Assembly (NCBI GenBank): GCA_044228285.1
Contig: JBGAVD010000004.1
Location: 124,001 to 188,000 of the forward strand
Source of the DNA: JBBATK01 sp044228285
GTDB lineage: Bacteria > Bacteroidota > Ignavibacteria > Kapaibacteriales > NICIL-2
DNA length: 64,000 nt
Reading direction: 5' to 3'
Position 1 is the first letter of the stretch, and the number at the start of each line of letters is the position of its first letter. Both the position numbers and the translations under genes were made by a program. Under the pieces are notes generated by a model. It was not told the origin of the DNA. It did no database searches and saw only the letters and a list, made by a program, of their open reading frames with translations. Positions 8,310 through 17,191 of the stretch are shown in pieces.

Positions 8310-9763
8310 AGCGAGATTTCCAGCGACATGGTTGCAAAGGCTATGACTGCAATACTGAGTAGTGCCACTAGGTAGCTCGTTCGATCTTCCATTGCAAAGA
8401 CAACTGGGTCATCATGCATTTCCGAACGATGCGCTATGTACCAAACACGAGTTATCCAGTAAAGTAGCAGAGGTTCAATCATCCATAGTCGATTGGGATG
8501 CGAGTATAATTTGACAACATCTCCTGAACTGATATACAATGCCATGACGAGCACAGCCATATATCCGCTTGCAGTTCCCACAGAGAGTAGTAGACTAGCA
8601 TCACCTACTCTATACCCTCGACCTTTCACTGCATTCTCATCACTTGACTGCAGAACCAGTAGCTCTGAGTAGCGTTTGACGAAAGCAAGACTCAAGAAGA
8701 TGAACATTGAAAAGGCAAGCATCCAAGCAGATATGCCTACTGAAACGGCAATGGCACCGCAGAGTACTCTATAGGCATACAAACCAGCAAGCATGAGTAC
8801 GTCCACGATGGCAACTCGCTTTAAATAGAACGAATAGGCAGAAGTCAAACAGACGTAAAGCAACAATGCTACGAAGAACTTGATACTCAAACTAAGAGCA
8901 AGAACAGTAGATAGTCCGAACAGTATCGGCACGAACATGACACCTTTATGAACTGGAAGTGCCCCCGATGCTAGAGGTCTTTTTCGTTTGCGAGGATGGA
9001 AGCGATCGGCTTCGAGGTCCACTATATCATTGAGGATATAAACACTCGAAGCGCAGAAACTAAAGGCAAGAAAGGCAAGTACACAGTCCAAGAGTTTATC
9101 TACCTGGAAGACCTCATGTGCAAGAACCAAAGGGAGAAAGAGCAAAAGGTTCTTAAGCCATTGGTGCACGCGCATGCTGCGAATGACTTGGCGAAATACG
9201 TCACCTTGAGTAATGAAAACACGATCAAAAGGTCTGCCTAGAGACTTTGCCAATCCCCGTTTTGGATTGACTGCGAGGGCGCTGGATGCAGATTTCCATA
9301 TTGGGATGTCTGCCGAGCGATCACCGATATAGTCAAACTCTCGATCTCCTATTAGGTGGCGGATCGCTTCAACTTTATTCTGGCCACCAAGATTTGCGCC
9401 TGTTTCTGTTGCTATTACTGCATCGAACATTCCGAGACGATCCGCAATAGGTTGGGCAAGGCAACGGAGCGAAGCCGTTGCAAGGATGCAATAACGTCCT
9501 CGCTCATGTTCGCTTCGCACGTACTCTACAACCTCTTGATTCAGAGGTAGGGAGTCGGTGTTGAGTTTGCTTACTTGTACAAGCGCGTTCTTGAAAGCAA
9601 CTTTTCCCTTCGCTAGCCAAAAAGGCATACGAAACAGAGTTTGTGGTTTGTGCCCAAGAGCATGGATTATTGATTCATAAGTGACGTCCGTTGCCAACAA
9701 ACTGAAGTCGAGATCAACGACAAGAACTGGGTCTGGCATATGTTCGGAGCGTGGATTCTTCAC
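8303..9763 (-). CDS. HAD hydrolase-UbiA prenyltransferase fusion (polyprenyl-phosphate phosphoribosyltransferase-like)
   Basis: A 486-residue two-domain protein. Residues about 10-200 are a HAD-type hydrolase: VVDLDFS holds the nucleophile Asp-x-Asp pair, LATASL is motif II, and GDRSADIPIW is motif IV. Residues about 205-486 are a multi-span UbiA prenyltransferase with HQWLKNLLLFLPL, the Mg-binding ILNDIVDLEADRFHP, and YSFYLKRVAIVDVLMLAGLY. Mycobacterial UbiA (Rv3806c) transfers phosphoribose from PRPP to decaprenyl phosphate, and a separate phosphatase then removes the 5-phosphate; I infer the fused HAD domain performs that dephosphorylation. The start may be GTG 9763 or, more likely, ATG 9739. 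Directly followed by DprE1-like and DprE2-like genes with overlapping ends. Confidence 0.83.
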   Translation of the reverse strand: MKNPRSEHMPDPVLVVDLDFSLLATDVTYESIIHALGHKPQTLFRMPFWLAKGKVAFKNALVQVSKLNTDSLPLNQEVVEYVRSEHERGRYCILATASLRCLAQPIADRLGMFDAVIATETGANLGGQNKVEAIRHLIGDREFDYIGDRSADIPIWKSASSALAVNPKRGLAKSLGRPFDRVFITQGDVFRQVIRSMRVHQWLKNLLLFLPLVLAHEVFQVDKLLDCVLAFLAFSFCASSVYILNDIVDLEADRFHPRKRKRPLASGALPVHKGVMFVPILFGLSTVLALSLSIKFFVALLLYVCLTSAYSFYLKRVAIVDVLMLAGLYAYRVLCGAIAVSVGISAWMLAFSMFIFLSLAFVKRYSELLVLQSSDENAVKGRGYRVGDASLLLSVGTASGYMAVLVMALYISSGDVVKLYSHPNRLWMIEPLLLYWITRVWYIAHRSEMHDDPVVFAMEDRTSYLVALLSIAVIAFATMSLEISLW

Positions 9764-9933
9764 GAGACAGGTATAAAACTGAGAAATGGTTCTGAACTCT
9801 AAACGCTGAGCTCATTTGTTCGTGCGATGTACACTGATCTCATGGACCTTCTGCGTCGGCTGAGGCCAAGTCGAAGCGCGTAGACAGTCTGAGAAAGCCT
9901 TCAGATGTGAGCGAATCTTGTTTACAACACCTA

Positions 9934-10848
9934 TTAATGTTGAACCACGAGAGGCACTGTGTATGAGCGCGAAGTTGAACCAATATGAACAAAGTACGTG
10001 CCGCTTGGTAGGTTCTCAATAGGCAGAACTACGGTGTTATCCGATACTGAGCCAGCAAAATTATGCTCCCGAAAGCAGGCTTGACCGCGAGCATCAAACA
10101 CTCTGATCTCATGCAAGCCAGGAACTTGATCGCTAGGCAGATGTAGTATTGCATGTTTGGACGCAGGATTTGGCAGAATTAGAGCAGTATGGCTCATTTC
10201 AGGGTCATCCGACACTCCAGATACAATGTTCTCGCATACGGACTTTGTTCGGTTTGTAACATCGTAAACACAGGTGAGTCGACCTGCATTGTGATGAAAC
10301 GTGATGAGCCACACGTTTGATGCCGGAGGAAAAAGATCGCTGTTCGTTTCGTCTGACGAAACGAGAAATACTGAGTCTGCTGTGAGCTCGTTGTGTTGAA
10401 CTAAAATAGAATAGAACGTGTTGTTGCGCACTAGCTCAAGCATAAGGGAATCACTCTGTATGTCCCGCTCGTTCACATTGTAGTGCGCCACCTTTGAGCT
10501 ATCAGTTGGAATCTCTAAGGCTACACAATTGCCTGTTGCTTTTGATTTATAAGCCACGATAACCACCGGACTACGATCCAATGACGAGCGAAAGCTATAC
10601 ACCCAGGCGGTTGCATTTGCTTTGCTCAGATTGAAACGAGAGCTCCCGAATAAGGGCGCATTATTGATAGGAAAGGTCCCTAAAGCTGTGAGTTGAGGTC
10701 CAGAAATGGTATCGCCAGCCTTGGCTTTCGCAACGCCGAAACACTCCTGCGATGTCGTTGGCACTCCGTCGTCTTGCGCGAACATGCTAACACTGCAAAG
10801 AAAGAGAAGGACTAGGACGCGAATCAAGCGGTTCATGAGATTTCCCAT
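9934..10848 (-). CDS. Exported protein of unknown function with type IX secretion sorting domain
   Basis: A 304-residue protein with a signal peptide (MNRLIRVLVLLFLCSVSMFA, then QDDG). ATG 10848 or the ATG four codons later could be the start, the second giving a tidier signal. The middle 190 residues have no family I recognise. The last 80 residues are a type IX secretion C-terminal domain: an LILPNPASKHAILHLP opening, an IRVFDARGQ strand and a final LPSGTYFVHIG segment. It should therefore be exported across the outer membrane and attached to the surface or released. It is divergent from the large BNR-repeat gene with about 120 bp between start codons, so the two may share a control region. 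Confidence 0.8.
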   Translation of the reverse strand: MGNLMNRLIRVLVLLFLCSVSMFAQDDGVPTTSQECFGVAKAKAGDTISGPQLTALGTFPINNAPLFGSSRFNLSKANATAWVYSFRSSLDRSPVVIVAYKSKATGNCVALEIPTDSSKVAHYNVNERDIQSDSLMLELVRNNTFYSILVQHNELTADSVFLVSSDETNSDLFPPASNVWLITFHHNAGRLTCVYDVTNRTKSVCENIVSGVSDDPEMSHTALILPNPASKHAILHLPSDQVPGLHEIRVFDARGQACFREHNFAGSVSDNTVVLPIENLPSGTYFVHIGSTSRSYTVPLVVQH

Positions 10849-10968
10849 ATAGTGTTAAGTCACGAAACTACAAATTATTCCTGCATTGACACGGTTGTGC
10901 TGCTCTGCGTTGTATGTTCGCAAACTTGAATTTGCATGGGCATTGTACATTATCTCTCTCTGTTTTGC

Positions 10969-13900
10969 ATGAAACGAACCTCTCTGATTCTACAACTAGT
11001 TGCCAAACCTGGACTTTGGCTTAGCTTCTTGCTCGTTGGGACTCTAAACGTGTATGCTCAGATTTCCGCTTTCGATAGCGTTATGCAGTGGCGAAACATT
11101 GGTCCATTTCGAGGAGGGCGTTGTTTGGCTGTAGGTGGACATAGCACCCAACCAAACACCTTCTATTTCGGGGCAACCGGTGGAGGTGTCTGGAAAACAG
11201 TTGATGCAGGTACAAGTTGGATTAATGTGTCAGACGGATACTTCGCATTCAGTTCTGTGGGTGCTCTCGCTGTTGCTCCATCAGATCCCAACGTCCTCTA
11301 TGTCGGAATGGGGGAAGCCGAGATTCGGGGGGATTGTGCCACAGGTGACGGAGTGTATCGCTCAACCGATGCCGGCGCAACCTGGCGTCATATCGGACTT
11401 GATGCTACAGCAGCAATTGGCGCCATAGCTATTGATCCTCGTGATGAACGTACAGTGTTTGTCGCAGCACTGGGCAACCCTTTTTCGCCAAACAAGGAAC
11501 GGGGGGTATTCAAGACAACTGACGCTGGGGCAAGCTGGAAGGCTGTTCTTAGCCTCGATGATAGCACCGGAGCGATAGATGTTCAAATCGACCCAAACAA
11601 CCCACGTACACTCTATGCGAGTAGCTATAGCGCTCGCCGCACGCCTTATAGCATGACAAGTGGAAGTACACGTTGTGCGTTGTGGAAGTCTACTGATGCT
11701 GGTGAAACCTGGCAAGACATCTCTCAATCGAATGGTTTACCCAAAGGCCTGAAAGGGAAGATATGTCTGTCACCAAGCAGAGCACAAGCAGGATTGATTT
11801 GGGCTATGATCGAGAATGAGAACGGCGGACTCTTCAAGAGCAATGACGGCGGCAAGAATTGGTCACGTGTGAATCAAGACAAGAACATTCGTCAACGACC
11901 ATGGTACTTCTCAAGAGTTTATGCCGACCCTCAGAATGCCGACGTCGTCTACGTGCTGAACGTTGGTTGGTACCGAAGCAAAGATGGCGGAAAGAGCTTC
12001 CAAGGCATGAGTAGTATGCACGGTGATCATCATGCTCTCTGGATTGATCCACAAAATCCACAACGAATGATCATTGGTGATGATGGTGGTCCGGCGGTTT
12101 CTTACAACGGCGGACAAAGCTGGTCTGAACAAGATATCCCTACCGCTCAAATGTATCACGTCTCGGTCGACAACCAATTCCCATATCGGATCTATGGTGC
12201 ACAGCAAGACAACTCTTCAGTATGCATCACAAGTCGCAGCTCAGGTTCTTCTATTGGAACACGTGATTGGTTTCCTGCAGCGGGAGGCGAGAGTGGATAC
12301 GTGGTTGCACACCCCAAGAAGCCTTGGGTAATCTTTGGCGGGAATTATGGAGGCTATCTTGAGCGCTTGGATACGAAGATTGAACAAGGACAAGATGTGT
12401 CGGTGCATCCCGAGAACAGTATCGGATATGGTGCAGTCGATTTGCGTGAGCGCTTTCAGTGGACCTATCCGATCGTGTTCTCACCTCATGATAGTTCAAC
12501 GCTCTACGTGTGCTCACAACACGTCTGGCGTTCCACAAACGAAGGTTCAAGCTGGAAACGTGTGAGTAATGATCTCACTCGTAATGACTCCACAAAGCAG
12601 CAAGCTTCTGGTGGTCCGATCACAAAAGACAATACAGGAGTTGAAGTGCATTGCACCATCTTCACATTCGCCGAGTCTCCTGTGAAGAAGGGTGTGCTTT
12701 GGGCTGGTAGTGATGATGGACTCATACATGTCAGCAAAGACAATGGGCAGAGTTGGACGAATGTAAGCCCAACGAACATTCCTTCATCTGCATTGATATC
12801 CATCATTGAACCTTCGTCGTTTAATGACGGAACAGCATATGTGGCTGCCACTGCGTATAAATCAGGAGATAACAAGCCTTACCTGCTTAAGACAACGGAC
12901 TTTGGAGTCACCTGGTCCTTCATAACCTCAGGTATTCCCGCCAATGCATTTACAAGGGTCATACGCGAAGATCCCTCGAGCAAAGGTCTGCTCTATTGTG
13001 GTACAGAACGCGGTGTGTATTGCTCGCTGAACGACGGTCAGTCCTGGGAATCACTGCAGTATAACCTGCCTATTTGCCCCATTCATGATCTCGTGATACA
13101 CAAGCGAGAAGGTGATCTGATTGTAGCCACGCACGGAAGAGCGTTCTGGATACTCGATGACTTGTCTGCACTTCGTCAGTTTCGCGACTCATTGAAAGAT
13201 CAACGAGTACACCTCTTCAAACCTCGCCATACCTACCTCATCGGAAACGGTTCGTATAGCTACCCAGGTATGAATTCTGGAACCAATGCACCTAGTGGCG
13301 TTCTCTTCAAATACTTCCTTGCAGATACGACGAGTGCAGAGGTAGTGTTGGAGATACTAGATGAAAGGGATTCAGTCATTCGCAAATACTCTTCGCAGAA
13401 GGATGAGCGGGGAGAAGAGAAGAAGAAGTCATCTGACTTCTTTGAGGAAGAGAAGAAACAAGGCGGGAGAGGTTTTCTCACTCAGTTCAAGGGAATGAAT
13501 GCATTTCGCTGGAATATGGTTCTTGCTTCTGTGACGGAAGTTCCTGAGGCTGTGTATTGGTTTGGAGGCACCGGCGGGATTTCAGTGCCACCCGGTCGCT
13601 ATCGCGCCCGCCTGCGTTCAGGCGCGCATAGCTCGATACAAGATTTCGTCATCCTAAAGGATCCGAGACTACAAACCACAGATGCAGACTTCGAAGCGCA
13701 GTATGATCTTGGAAAGCGCATAGTTGCGAAGGCAGAGAGTTTGAATCTTGCTATCAACCAAATCACAGAGGTCACGAAGCAGGTCAATGCTTGGAGCGCA
13801 CGTGCATCATCTGTGCAGGACAGCGTGGCATCAAAGAAATTGAAAGATCTCGCGAAGAGGATCTGCGACAGCTTGAGTGCTATTGAGAAGGAGTGTATAC

Positions 13901-14181
13901 AACGAAAAGCAAAGGCTGGACAAGATGCACTCAATCATCCATTGAAATTGAACAATAAAATCTTGGCGTTGAAGACAACCGTCTACTCCGCTGATGCGAG
14001 ACCAACACAGCAAGCGTATGAAGTGTTTGATGATTTGTCTGCGCGTATCGAGAAACAACTTCAACGCTTACGAAAAATTATCAGTACGGATATACCTGCT
14101 TTCAACGCACTCATCCGCGAACTTGATATTCCTGCTGTGAAGACCGAGCAAAGCGATGCTGCGAAGACAGAGAAAAAGTAG
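10969..14181 (+). CDS. Large exported BNR/Asp-box (VPS10/sialidase-like) beta-propeller protein
   Basis: About 1070 residues. I take ATG 10969 because it opens a clean signal peptide (MKRTSLILQLVAKPGLW... ending NVYA) whereas ATG 10936 adds 11 residues before it. Residues about 35-700 carry at least ten Asp-box turns, among them TVDAGTSW, STDAGATW, TTDAGASW, STDAGETW, SNDGGKNW, STNEGSSW, SKDNGQSW and TTDFGVTW, so one or two beta-propellers are expected. The C-terminal third includes a charged stretch (EEKKKSSDFFEEEKK) and a coiled-coil-prone region after residue 900. It belongs to the large family often labelled glycosyl hydrolase in Bacteroidota, but no glycosidase acid/base residues can be named, so hydrolase activity is unproven. 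It lacks a type IX sorting domain, unlike its divergent neighbour. Confidence 0.85.
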   Translation: MKRTSLILQLVAKPGLWLSFLLVGTLNVYAQISAFDSVMQWRNIGPFRGGRCLAVGGHSTQPNTFYFGATGGGVWKTVDAGTSWINVSDGYFAFSSVGALAVAPSDPNVLYVGMGEAEIRGDCATGDGVYRSTDAGATWRHIGLDATAAIGAIAIDPRDERTVFVAALGNPFSPNKERGVFKTTDAGASWKAVLSLDDSTGAIDVQIDPNNPRTLYASSYSARRTPYSMTSGSTRCALWKSTDAGETWQDISQSNGLPKGLKGKICLSPSRAQAGLIWAMIENENGGLFKSNDGGKNWSRVNQDKNIRQRPWYFSRVYADPQNADVVYVLNVGWYRSKDGGKSFQGMSSMHGDHHALWIDPQNPQRMIIGDDGGPAVSYNGGQSWSEQDIPTAQMYHVSVDNQFPYRIYGAQQDNSSVCITSRSSGSSIGTRDWFPAAGGESGYVVAHPKKPWVIFGGNYGGYLERLDTKIEQGQDVSVHPENSIGYGAVDLRERFQWTYPIVFSPHDSSTLYVCSQHVWRSTNEGSSWKRVSNDLTRNDSTKQQASGGPITKDNTGVEVHCTIFTFAESPVKKGVLWAGSDDGLIHVSKDNGQSWTNVSPTNIPSSALISIIEPSSFNDGTAYVAATAYKSGDNKPYLLKTTDFGVTWSFITSGIPANAFTRVIREDPSSKGLLYCGTERGVYCSLNDGQSWESLQYNLPICPIHDLVIHKREGDLIVATHGRAFWILDDLSALRQFRDSLKDQRVHLFKPRHTYLIGNGSYSYPGMNSGTNAPSGVLFKYFLADTTSAEVVLEILDERDSVIRKYSSQKDERGEEKKKSSDFFEEEKKQGGRGFLTQFKGMNAFRWNMVLASVTEVPEAVYWFGGTGGISVPPGRYRARLRSGAHSSIQDFVILKDPRLQTTDADFEAQYDLGKRIVAKAESLNLAINQITEVTKQVNAWSARASSVQDSVASKKLKDLAKRICDSLSAIEKECIQRKAKAGQDALNHPLKLNNKILALKTTVYSADARPTQQAYEVFDDLSARIEKQLQRLRKIISTDIPAFNALIRELDIPAVKTEQSDAAKTEKK

Positions 14182-14244
14182 TCCTTCTCGATTCCATTCA
14201 GCATGGCTTCAAAACAGCTTGAACGTGCGCTGACATAAGAAATG

Positions 14245-14277
14245 AAAAAGGGGATGCCATTTGGCATCCCCTTTTTT
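14245..14277. terminator. Bidirectional intrinsic terminator
   Basis: A nine-pair stem, GGGGATGCC / GGCATCCCC with loop ATTT, is flanked by an A-run on the left and a T-run on the right. It can therefore stop transcription of both convergent genes, the BNR protein (+) and pckA (-). Confidence 0.9.
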
Positions 14278-14342
14278 AGACCGTCGCAAGTAGGTTCGCT
14301 TTGTGCAGAAGACTCTCTGCAACAGTAGACCAAGTGAAGAGG

Positions 14343-15935
14343 CTATGCGCGCATAGCGTTCTTGACCGCATCTTCAACAGCATCAGCAAACTGAGCGAAG
14401 TTGTTCTCGAAAAGCTCGACAAGGTGTTTTGCTTTCGCATCATATGCTGCCTTGTCTGCCCAGGTATTCTTTGGATTAAGAATCTCGGTCGGAACGCCTT
14501 CACATTCGGTAGGAATGCTCAAGTTGAAATACTCATCTTTCACAAAGGTCGCATTGTTGAGCGAGCCTGTGAGTGCAGCGCGCAGCAGTGCACGGGTGTA
14601 GGCAATTTTCATTCTTGATCCAACGCCATATGCTCCGCCACTCCAGCCAGTATTCACTAAGTACACTTGAGAATCGTGTTCCTTAATGCGCTTGCGAAGG
14701 AGGTTTGCATACACGGATGGATGATGAACCATAAATGGAGCGCCGAAACACGTTGAGAATGTTGCGGAAGGCTCTTTTACTCCAGCTTCTGTACCTGCAA
14801 CTTTTGCAGTGTATCCGGACAAGAAGTGAAACATTGCTTGCTCAGGGCTGAGCTTTGCAATCGGAGGCATTACACCAAACGCATCGCAAGTTAAGAAGAT
14901 CACATTCTTAGGGTGTCCTGCTTTGTTATCAGGAATAATGTTTGGTATAACATCGCGAGAATATGATGCACGCGTATTCTCTGTGATTGCCTGACTATTC
15001 AAATCGATCGCGCGGCTATGTGAGTCATAGACTACGTTTTCGAGAACGGTCCCAAAGGTTCGTGTTGTTTGGTAAATAATTGGCTCTGCTTCTTGTGACA
15101 AGTTAATCACCTTTGCGTAGCAGCCTCCCTCAAAGTTGAAAACTCCGTCAGTACTCCAGCCGTGCTCATCATCACCAATGAGGCCACGCTCTGGATCGGT
15201 CGACAACGTTGTTTTACCTGTACCGGAAAGACCAAAGAACAGAGCGACGTCGTTATCCTTTCCAACATTTGCTGAGCAGTGCATTGGAAATACATCCTTC
15301 AATGGCAGAATATAATTCAGAACAGTGAAGATCGACTTCTTCATCTCACCAGCATACGATGTACCGCCGATGAGAACCGTCTTCTGGTCAAAACTCAAAA
15401 GAATGAACCGTGTGGAAGCCGTACCATCGATGGCAGGATCAGCTTGAAAATCTGGTGCATGAATGATGGTGAATCCAGGAACGAAGTTCTCAAACTCTGC
15501 ATCAGTAGCAGCGATGAACATGTTCTTGCAGAACATGTTGTGCCATGCGTGCTCATTGATAACGCGAACTGGTAAACGATAGGTGCTATCAGCGCCAGCC
15601 ATGCAGTCGAGAACATACATGTTGCGTCCTTGCATATAGGCCAACATTCTGTTCTTAAGAGCATTGAATTTTTCTGTCGAGAAAGGTTTATTTACTTTGC
15701 CCCACCAAACATTCGACTTGCTGCTTTCTTCTTCAACCACAAACTTGTCGTTTGCGCTACGGCCGGTATTTGGTGCGGTGCTACAAAGAAGTGCGCCGTG
15801 TTCAGAGATTTCGGCTTCGCCGAGTATCACTGCGTGTTCATACAATTCGGCTGTCGTGAGATTGTAAAATATGTCGCCCGGTTGCGTGAACCCTTGTGCA
15901 TGCAACGACGAGCTGATTGATTCCGTGGAACTCAT
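14343..15935 (-). CDS. pckA: Phosphoenolpyruvate carboxykinase (ATP)
   Basis: A 530-residue enzyme, the typical length for the ATP-using form. It interconverts oxaloacetate plus ATP with phosphoenolpyruvate plus CO2 in the cytoplasm, the entry to gluconeogenesis. The kinase P-loop appears as FFGLSGTGKTTLSTD near residue 235, preceded by the conserved substrate-site MHCSANVG and followed by GLIGDDEHGWSTDGVFNFEG with metal ligands. The ILPLKDVFPMHC and FSTCFGAPF segments also fit. It is a stand-alone unit: its 3' end faces a shared terminator and its 5' end is divergent from fni across a short intergenic region. Nothing unusual in length or motifs. Confidence 0.96.
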   Translation of the reverse strand: MSSTESISSSLHAQGFTQPGDIFYNLTTAELYEHAVILGEAEISEHGALLCSTAPNTGRSANDKFVVEEESSKSNVWWGKVNKPFSTEKFNALKNRMLAYMQGRNMYVLDCMAGADSTYRLPVRVINEHAWHNMFCKNMFIAATDAEFENFVPGFTIIHAPDFQADPAIDGTASTRFILLSFDQKTVLIGGTSYAGEMKKSIFTVLNYILPLKDVFPMHCSANVGKDNDVALFFGLSGTGKTTLSTDPERGLIGDDEHGWSTDGVFNFEGGCYAKVINLSQEAEPIIYQTTRTFGTVLENVVYDSHSRAIDLNSQAITENTRASYSRDVIPNIIPDNKAGHPKNVIFLTCDAFGVMPPIAKLSPEQAMFHFLSGYTAKVAGTEAGVKEPSATFSTCFGAPFMVHHPSVYANLLRKRIKEHDSQVYLVNTGWSGGAYGVGSRMKIAYTRALLRAALTGSLNNATFVKDEYFNLSIPTECEGVPTEILNPKNTWADKAAYDAKAKHLVELFENNFAQFADAVEDAVKNAMRA

Positions 15936-16087
15936 GGTATCTCGAGCTAATGTGAAACAAAACAGTCAGATTTCCTGCGCAAATATCGCGTTTTTTTGGA
16001 AGGTTTCAGGCGCTTTTTTGTGCACATTCGGCAGCCAAGGTTGTTTTGAAGCCAATCTATACAGCCTCTTATACGTCCCAGCCACAT

Positions 16088-17119
16088 ATGGATTCACATC
16101 AAGAAATTAGCTCGCGAAAACAACAGCATGTTGAACTCTGCTTGACCGCAGACGTTGAGTTTCGCTCGAAAACAACTGGTTTTGAGAAATTCGAGTTGGA
16201 GTATTGTGCTTTGCCCGAAATAGATCTCGTGGACGTTATATGTCAGACCTCCTTCCTCGGATATACGCTGCAACAACCACTGTTACTGAGTGGAATGACT
16301 GGTGGATATGCTCAAGCAGAGCACATCAACAGGGACCTTGCAGAAGTATGCCAACAGGCGCGGATTGCCATGGGTGTAGGGTCTCAGCGCCAAGCGATGG
16401 TCTCAGATTCCTTTCATGCCTCATTCGCAACCGTGCGCAAGCATGCACCGAACATTCCCATTCTTGCGAACATTGGTGCTGCAGAGGTGGCTCTTGAACC
16501 CTCGATGGCTGCACTTCACGGTCTCGTAGACCTGATTCAGGCAGATGCGATCGTCGTTCATTTGAATCCCTTGCAGGAGCTTCTGCAACCAGAGGGAACA
16601 CCTCGTTTTCGATCAGTATTACAAGGCATTGAGCGAATCGTACGTGAATTAAATGTTCCTGTTGCTGTAAAAGAAGTTGGGGCTGGTATTTCTGCGAGAG
16701 TAGCGAGTAGCTTGCTAGATGTAGGTGTGCACATCATCGATGTGGCTGGGGCAGGTGGCACCTCCTGGGCCGGAGTTGAACTCCTTCGTTCGCGCAACCC
16801 AGAACTGGCAGAGTTATGGGACTACGGTATCCCCACCGTAGATTGTCTACGCGAGGTTGGCTCACTACGACAGCAACGAGATTTTCAAATGATAAGCTCA
16901 GGCGGGTTGAAGTCGGGATTCGAAGTTGCCAAAAGTCTGGCTCTTGGTGCCGATATTGCGGCTGCAGCCAGACCTTTTCTCAAGAAGCTTGTTGAAAACG
17001 GTCAAGCAGCCCTTCAAGAAGAACTGGAAAGCTGGCAACGTCAGTTGCGAGCAACGATGTTTCTCTGTGGAGCGCGAACAATAGATCAGTTGAAAAACGT
17101 TCCATTGCGCTGGCTGTAG
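16088..17119 (+). CDS. fni: Type 2 isopentenyl-diphosphate delta-isomerase
   Basis: An FMN- and NADPH-dependent enzyme that interconverts isopentenyl and dimethylallyl diphosphate. I take ATG 16088 as the start, giving about 343 residues; the upstream in-frame candidate at 16046 is a TTG and adds 14 residues without family similarity. The first conserved block is SSRKQQHVELCL, matching the RKxxH opening of Fni. Other marks are LLSGMTGGYAQ, IAMGVGSQRQA, VVHLNPLQELLQPEG, VAVKEVGAGIS, AGGTSWAGVE and ISSGGLKSGFEVAKSLALGA, which bind FMN and substrate. The prenyl synthase gene follows about 70 bp downstream on the same strand, so the two form an isoprenoid pair. Since ispG is also in the window, the MEP pathway is expected to supply the substrate. 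Confidence 0.93.
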   Translation: MDSHQEISSRKQQHVELCLTADVEFRSKTTGFEKFELEYCALPEIDLVDVICQTSFLGYTLQQPLLLSGMTGGYAQAEHINRDLAEVCQQARIAMGVGSQRQAMVSDSFHASFATVRKHAPNIPILANIGAAEVALEPSMAALHGLVDLIQADAIVVHLNPLQELLQPEGTPRFRSVLQGIERIVRELNVPVAVKEVGAGISARVASSLLDVGVHIIDVAGAGGTSWAGVELLRSRNPELAELWDYGIPTVDCLREVGSLRQQRDFQMISSGGLKSGFEVAKSLALGADIAAAARPFLKKLVENGQAALQEELESWQRQLRATMFLCGARTIDQLKNVPLRWL

Positions 17120-17191
17120 AAACAAGGTGGACCTGCCAGAGCCATTGGCTGACTTCCTCTCATCAGAATTAACGCTCAGAACTTGCTCTCT

